DNA of 64,000 nucleotides, taken from the NCBI GenBank assembly GCA_022575985.1, contig JAKSXM010000007.1, forward strand, positions 7,256,501 to 7,320,500. The letters run 5' to 3'. The notes below the pieces were generated by a model. The model saw only the letters and a list, made by a program, of their open reading frames with translations. It ran no database searches and was not told where the DNA came from. The position numbers and the translations under genes were made by a program. Origin of the DNA: Anagrus nilaparvatae (Eukaryota > Arthropoda > Insecta > Hymenoptera > Mymaridae). Shown one piece after another: positions 58,754-64,000 of this stretch; position 1 is the stretch's first letter, and every line of letters begins with the position of its first letter.

Positions 58754-60518
58754 TATGTGGGTGGTTCCAGTACTTTTCGTACAGATTAGGGCGCACTCAT
58801 GTCACCGATTGAGCTCAAATTTTAGGGAATAGTTAGGGGTTACAAAAAAGTCACTCAGCCAAAATTTTAGCCCTCTAGCACCTCATGGGGCCGAAATATG
58901 GCCGTTTAAAGGTCCAAAAATAGCCTAATTTAGCCCTTTTTTAAAATTACGCCGTTCCCTTAAATTTACTTCAAATTTCATCTTACTGGTCGCATTTTAA
59001 CCGCTAAAAAGTCTAAATTTTGTAAAAAAATTTTTAGCCAGTTACATGGAGTCAACTTTTTTTGACATTGATAAACGTAAAATGAATTTTATTAAAAAAG
59101 CTGATTTTCAAAATAATACCGTGGCTTAAGATCAACTCAAAAATACTTCTGGTTGGTTACAATTTTTTCGTCTACTCAAGACCTTTCAAATGCAACCCTA
59201 AAATTTAAAATCGGTGGATTTAAACCGGAGATATTTTGATTTTAGTGGCGGCTGTTTTTGAAAAATGCGTTTTTTTGACATTTTTCGCCACCTGGCATTT
59301 TTTTCTAAGTGCTTTAAAATGTCTGAAACTTTCAGGAAAATAAGTTCAATATATGTACTACAAATTTCATAAAAATTTTCTTTGCTTATTTGCCTTTAAA
59401 GCCCTTTTTTGACTCATCCAAATTCAACCTTTCCATTTTCCGGAATTTTCCATTTTCCGGCTTTTCCTGTAATCTAATGAAAATGCTGACTCGATTTTTG
59501 GATTCCTCGGGAAATTTTACTATAGACCCTCTTTTTTTAGTAATTTTGAACATCTCTGTGATGCTGTATAAAAAAAAGAAAAAAGAATTTGCATAAAAAT
59601 AAAAATAAATTTAAATTTAGAAAATTTACAAACAAAAAAAATTTTAATTTTATCAATTTCAATTTTATTTTTATTTTTATGCAAATTCTTTTTTCTTTTT
59701 TTTATACAGCATCACAGAGATGTTCAAAATTACTAAAAAAAGAGGGTCTATAGTAAAATTTCCCGAGGAATCCAAAAATCGAGTCAGCATTTTCATTAGA
59801 TTACAGGAAAAGCCGGAAAATGGAAAATTCCGGAAAATGGAAAGGTTGAATTTGGATGAGTCAAAAAAGGGCTTTAAAGGCAAATAAGCAAAGAAAATTT
59901 TTATGAAATTTGTAGTACATATATTGAACTTATTTTCCTGAAAGTTTCAGACATTTTAAAGCACTTAGAAAAAAATGCCAGGTGGCAAAAAATGTCAAAA
60001 AAACGCATTTTTCAAAAACAGCCGCTACTAAAATCAAAATATCTCCGGTTTAAATCCACCGATTTTAAATTTTAGGGTCGCATTTGAAAGGTCTTGAGTA
60101 GACGAAAAAATTGCAACCAACCAAAAGTATTTTTGAGTTGATCTTAAGCCACGGTATTATTTTGAAAATCAGCTTTTTTAATAAAATTCATTTTACGTTT
60201 ATCAATGCCAAAAAAAGTTTACTCCATGGAATTGGCTAAAAATTTTTTTACAAAATGTAGACTTTTTAGCGGTTAAAATTCGACCAGTAAGATGAAATTT
60301 GAAGTAAATTTAAGGGAATGGCGTAATTTTAAAAAAGGGCTAAATTAGGCTATTTTTGGACCTTTAAACGGCCATATTTCGGCCCCATGAGGTGCTAGAG
60401 GGCTAAAATTTTCGCTGAGTGACTTTTTTGTTACCCCAAACTATTCCCTAAAATTTGAGCTCAATCGGTGACATGAGTGCGCCCTAATCTGTACGAAAAG
60501 TACTGGAACCACCCATGT
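58754..60518. mobile_element. 1.76 kb near-perfect palindrome
   Basis: The arms 58754-59635 and 59637-60518 meet with virtually no spacer. Outer ends read ATGTGGGTGGTTCCAGTAC and the inverse. The inner 300 bp of each arm are identical; scattered single-base differences occur further out (for example near 59040 and 60235). A 68-codon frame appears identically on both strands (59390-59596 plus, 59677-59883 minus) and simply mirrors the palindrome. No transposase was found. Confidence 0.85.
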
Positions 60519-60727
60519 ATAAAATAATTGATGTAAAACTTTATATGTTAACATATTTTGTTATTGACGAATAAATATATTATTTATCTATCTAATATCT
60601 GACGTTTACATTTTAAGCTATAAAATTGTTTTCACTTGAGCAAAAGACTTAAATTCGAATTTCTAATTCTGCGCACCGAGCTTTATTATACGATTGTAAA
60701 AATAATTATTTTTTTCAATAATGTTAC

Positions 60728-61064
60728 AAGGGCTTATTTATAATTTTTTTAATGTAAAATTTTTAATAAATATAGCCCCTAAACTCTTTCAGAAGTCTGA
60801 AACCCCCTTAAGCCCCTCAAGACCAGGTGAGAAATTTATTAACTTAAAAGGATTTTCTAATTCCACAGTTGCAGTTGGTACTTGTTCCATTAAATTTATA
60901 AAAATTGATTGGAAAATAATTTTATTTGTTGCACTTTTGTCAGCAAAGCCAAAGACTGTGAATAAAGTTGCTCGTTTTGGTTACAATTCTTTTAAAATCA
61001 TAGCTGCATAATGTGCTAAATACAAGACAAGCAGAAGTATTCTTGCTCCATAAAGGATCTTCAT
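60728..61064 (-). pseudogene. Ionotropic receptor pseudogene, N-terminal fragment
   Basis: The minus strand from an ATG at 61064-61062 reads a signal peptide (MKILYGARILLLVLYLAHYA) and then MILKEL, stop, PKRATLFTVFGF and IFINLMEQVPTATVELENPF. These align in order with the N-terminus of the intact receptor at 33209 ([17 protein letters not shown] and [15 protein letters not shown]). A stop interrupts codon 28 and another lies near 60785. Beyond about 60730 no similarity could be followed. It appears to be a related receptor gene reduced to a fragment. The plus-strand 96-codon frame here is a shadow. Confidence 0.5.
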
Positions 61065-61725
61065 TATTTTATCTGTAAATGTAAGATAAAGTTTATCTTA
61101 AAAAACAATCAATAGATATTATTTTGAAAAATATCTTGCAATGCAGTTTGTCTATCTTCAAAAAATGCTGTTTAAAAAAAATGTTTTTTATTTGTTTATT
61201 TTAGACTCTTGTTGAACTAACGTGTGGTATATTTATTAAAGACTAAAAAATAGTAGTTCAAAGTATGCTAAATAATAAGAATCTGTGTTTAAATCGTTTT
61301 TTTCATTAATTTCTTTGAAATAATTATTCAAATCGTAGATTAAATTGTAGAGCATTTTTAAAAACAATTAGCTGTAACTCATTACTGAAGAGGTTTAGCG
61401 AAAAATTTTCTACGATACCTCCACCATTGAATGATCTTCAATATGAGCCAAGCAGAATATTGTTCCAAGTAGCCCAGATCTGGGAACTCAGGCTTTTATG
61501 ACCCAAAAATTTTTTAAATTTCACAGGTCGTATTTGTTTAAGCAAATAAACATTTTTAATTTTTTTTTTTTTTTATATTCTTGTACTTAATACTAAAAAG
61601 TATTGATTCTTTCATTAAAAACTTATTATAAATAAATATATGGTTAAAATATTTTAGTTACAAATATACTTCGCAAAAAACACCCGGTGGTGGACAGAGC
61701 GCCCTTAATTCAAAAAGTTTACAAA
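61065..61725. other. Intergenic, nothing recognised
   Basis: AT-rich. A less AT-rich patch at 61380-61510 has no assignable frame. Confidence 0.4.
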
Positions 61726-62794
61726 ATGTATATGTCGCAGTATTTTAGACATTTTAGTATAATAGGCTATTATCCGTATTTTAGAAAAATAAAATCTTTA
61801 AATTCACATTTTGCCTATGATACTAAAATTTTTAGTATTATAGCCTATTATACGTGTTTTAGCCTATAATACTGACGAAGCGCCGTATTTTAGAAATTAA
61901 ATTTTTTCTAGTTTACTACAGTAAAAATTCAAACGCACGCCAATTATAATGTAAGTATATGTTATTTATTTATTTCGTGTACATTTATTTTCAATGTTAT
62001 TTATTTTGCAAATGTGTACGTATATTTTTCCGAAATTACTTTTCAAAAATAGCAGCTGATAAAATGATAAATACCACAGAAAAAGAATTTCCACCACTAG
62101 AAGTCGGCGATAACGTTACAGTCCATGTACCAACTGTAGATCGAGGACCCTTGGACCTACCGAATATTTGTGGAATAATATTTAAAATTAAAAATAACGT
62201 TTGTCAGATTGGTACAAAAGATGGGATAATAAAAGGCTGGTTCCCACGAACAGAAGTACAAAAATGTGCCTCAAAATTTATTTCCATTATCGATGTACCT
62301 AGAGAAAGCATAGTATGAGAGATGCTGCAGCCAAGCAAAAGGTTACGGGTGGTCAAGGTTATAAAAAATGCAATTGTAGAGCTTCTGCAAAACATTGTTC
62401 AACAAATAGGTGTAGTTGCTATAAATCTGGGTTTTTATGTAATTCTAAGTATCTTTTGAGTGGTCCTTGTACAAATAAATAAAAATTTTCTAATCATTAT
62501 TATATTATAAGATGTAATAAAAAAAGTTAATGTAAATGTACACGAAATAAATAAATAACATATACTTACATTATAATTGGCGTGCGTTTGAATTTTTACT
62601 GTAGTAAACTAGAAAAAATTTAATTTCTAAAATACGGCGCTTCGTCAGTATTATAGGCTAAAATACGTATAATAGGCTGTAATACTAAAAATTTTAGTAT
62701 CATAGGCAAAATGTGAATTTAACGACTTCATTTTTCTAAAATACGGATAATAGCCTATTATACTAAAATGTCTAAAATACTGCGACATATACAT
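61726..62794. mobile_element. Element with 262-bp TIRs carrying an integrase C-terminus
   Basis: The arms 61726-61987 and 62533-62794 are almost identical reverse complements. They hold repeated short palindromic text around TAGTATAATAGGCTATTAT and end near TGTATATGTCGCAGTATTTTAG. The 545-bp core carries a plus-strand coding fragment (next entry). The high arm identity suggests recent movement or conversion. No complete transposase is present, so it should be non-autonomous. Confidence 0.8.
61959..62481 (+). pseudogene. KRBA2/Ginger-like integrase protein, C-terminal fragment
   Basis: The 119-codon frame at 61959-62318 contains EVGDNVTVHVPTVDRGPLDLPNI and then IIKGWFPRTEVQKC. After a one-base frame slip near 62315 the other frame continues as RDAAAKQKVTGGQGYKKCNC, then CSTNRCSCYKSGFLCNSK, to a stop at 62481. 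This order (a small beta-rich domain, then GGQG and a cysteine-rich tail) matches the C-terminus of integrase proteins related to KRBA2, which derive from Ginger-type transposons. The integrase core with its DDE residues is absent. The frame slip suggests it is not functional, although a Cys-rich tail is preserved. Confidence 0.65.
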
Positions 62795-62799
62795 ATGGG

Positions 62800-63700
62800 C
62801 GATTATTTCTCAACTCGGCCACCCCCCCCTGTCCAAAAATAGGCGCAACGTAGAAGGTCGTGGGTGGTCTCAAATTAATGATACAAGTGTCTAGTTTCAT
62901 AATCTCATTGGCCTTTTCATGTCTGCTTACCTCAAGTGCCCATAATACGCGCTAAGCAGCGGCGAGTCTGAAATTCAAAAACTGAAAAAATCAAATAAAA
63001 ATAGGTTATCGGTGAATTTTCTAAAATTTTTTTTTTTTAAAAGTTGTTACCTATAAAAACAAAAAAAATAAGACCATCTGAATGATAATGCGCTGATCTT
63101 TTGAAAAATTTTCTGAGATGTGCCAATTTTCGCAAAAATTGAGTATTTTAGCAAATTTAAAATTTCTCGTCAATGACCCAACGAAAAAGGACGCAGGTTA
63201 TGCCAAAAAATGCGGTATTATATGCACTTTTTTTTTCTTATTAGTATGTAATGATATTTTGAGGTCAAGTGCCCGTAATAGGCATCTAATGATGGTTATT
63301 AAAAAATTAATTTTCAGAAAAACTGAAATAAAAATATGCCATCGGTAAATTTAAAAAAAAATTTTTTTCAGAATTTTTCTACTTCCTATAAGGAAAAAAA
63401 TGCGACCATCCGTGCGTTCATACAATAATCTATTAAAAAGTTTTACGAGCGATGAAAATTTTTGAAAAATGTAACCTTGATTAAAATAGCCAATTTTGGA
63501 TATTTGGGTTTTAAAAAAATGTTATCGGTACTTTTATTTAACTTTTTTTTTCTAGAAAATATATACTTCTCAAACTGCAAAAAATAAGACCATCCGCGCG
63601 CTGATACGATAATTTTTCAAAAACTTTTCTTAATTCCGAAAAATTTTTTTAAATTCAAATACGAGAAAAATACAAATTTTCTGCATATTTGGATAGTAAA
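62800..63700. repeat. Degenerate tandem repeat, period about 330 bp
   Basis: Blocks recur in the same order: AAGTGCCC(A/G)TAATA near 62935 and 63267; TATCGGT or ATCGGTAAATT near 63010, 63340 and 63515; and GACCATC(C/T) followed by GCG(C/T) and ATA(A/C)GATAAT near 63070, 63403 and 63590. The third unit is shortened. The 76-codon frame at 63118-63348 lies inside and is not a gene. Confidence 0.5.
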
Positions 63701-64000
63701 TGTAATCCAGTGATAGATTTTTTGAAATTTTTATCTTATTAAGTATTATCTTATTTACAACGGATATAAGAAGACTGCCTGCGCCTTAATATTTAAATTT
63801 TAAGAGCTGAAGCAGACCAGAAATGATTTATTATGCTACATTAGAGTTTTCCTAATTTTGGACTTTGTAGAAAAACTTTACTCCCCGGGTTTCTTTGTGA
63901 ACTTCTGTTCAAAAAAAGTTCTCTGCGCCAAGGATTTTGTTTTTGCTTCGTAAAAACACGTGCTTGTAAGTACCTCAATTTTCCCATTTAAACAACATGG
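63701..64000. other. Window end, nothing recognised
   Basis: No gene or repeat could be assigned in the last 300 bases. Confidence 0.4.

Noticed and set aside
59390..59883. Two identical 68-aa frames on opposite strands
   Set aside because: The identity is forced by the palindrome. The peptide shows no family or domain.
60721..61011. 96-codon plus-strand frame
   Set aside because: It is the shadow of the better-supported ionotropic receptor pseudogene on the minus strand.
1..64000. Integrated polydnavirus or other viral DNA
   Set aside because: No viral structural, replication or virulence gene families were seen; all mobile DNA fits transposons.

Overview
This is eukaryotic nuclear DNA, very AT-rich and full of introns, from an insect and almost certainly a hymenopteran. 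The odorant receptor carries the IGLWPYQ-type N-terminus and the MKxxxSYFxVLR-type C-terminus typical of wasp, bee and ant receptors. The AT content and the inactive serine protease homologue would suit a parasitoid wasp such as a braconid, but that is inference.

The window has four intact protein genes. (1) A full-length ABC transporter of subfamily A lies on the minus strand at 17590-43384. I could assemble 24 exons with consistent splice phases (4953 bp, 1650 aa), giving TMD1-NBD1-TMD2-NBD2 with all ATP-binding motifs. (2) In its intron 7, on the opposite strand, sits an intronless divergent ionotropic receptor (33209-35056). (3) In its intron 13, also antisense, sits a six-exon chymotrypsin-fold protein that has lost the whole catalytic triad (26446-27721). 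A broken duplicate lies just downstream of it. (4) A nine-exon odorant receptor of 394 aa lies at 51530-57037 on the plus strand. A decayed ionotropic receptor N-terminus lies at 60728-61064 on the minus strand.

Mobile DNA fills most of the rest. Region 530-4680 has a small TIR element, a 44-bp satellite made of two palindromes, and a dead Helitron split by a foldback element. Region 6.4-15.7 kb has three large foldback structures; one is a 2.7 kb element whose arms are arrays of about 150-bp repeats. ABCA intron 18 holds a decayed non-LTR retrotransposon, itself hit by a poly(A)-tailed insertion with a 45-bp target duplication. Introns 3 and 7 of the odorant receptor and transporter loci, and the DNA between genes, hold many more hairpin elements. 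These include a 1.76 kb near-perfect palindrome at 58754-60518. At 61726-62794, 262-bp terminal inverted repeats enclose the C-terminus of a KRBA2/Ginger-like integrase protein.

The main theme is chemosensory and transport genes embedded in an unusually dense field of foldback DNA, some of it inside transcribed introns. No tRNA, rRNA or CRISPR was recognised. Splice sites were assigned by eye from GT/AG signals, phase and protein continuity.
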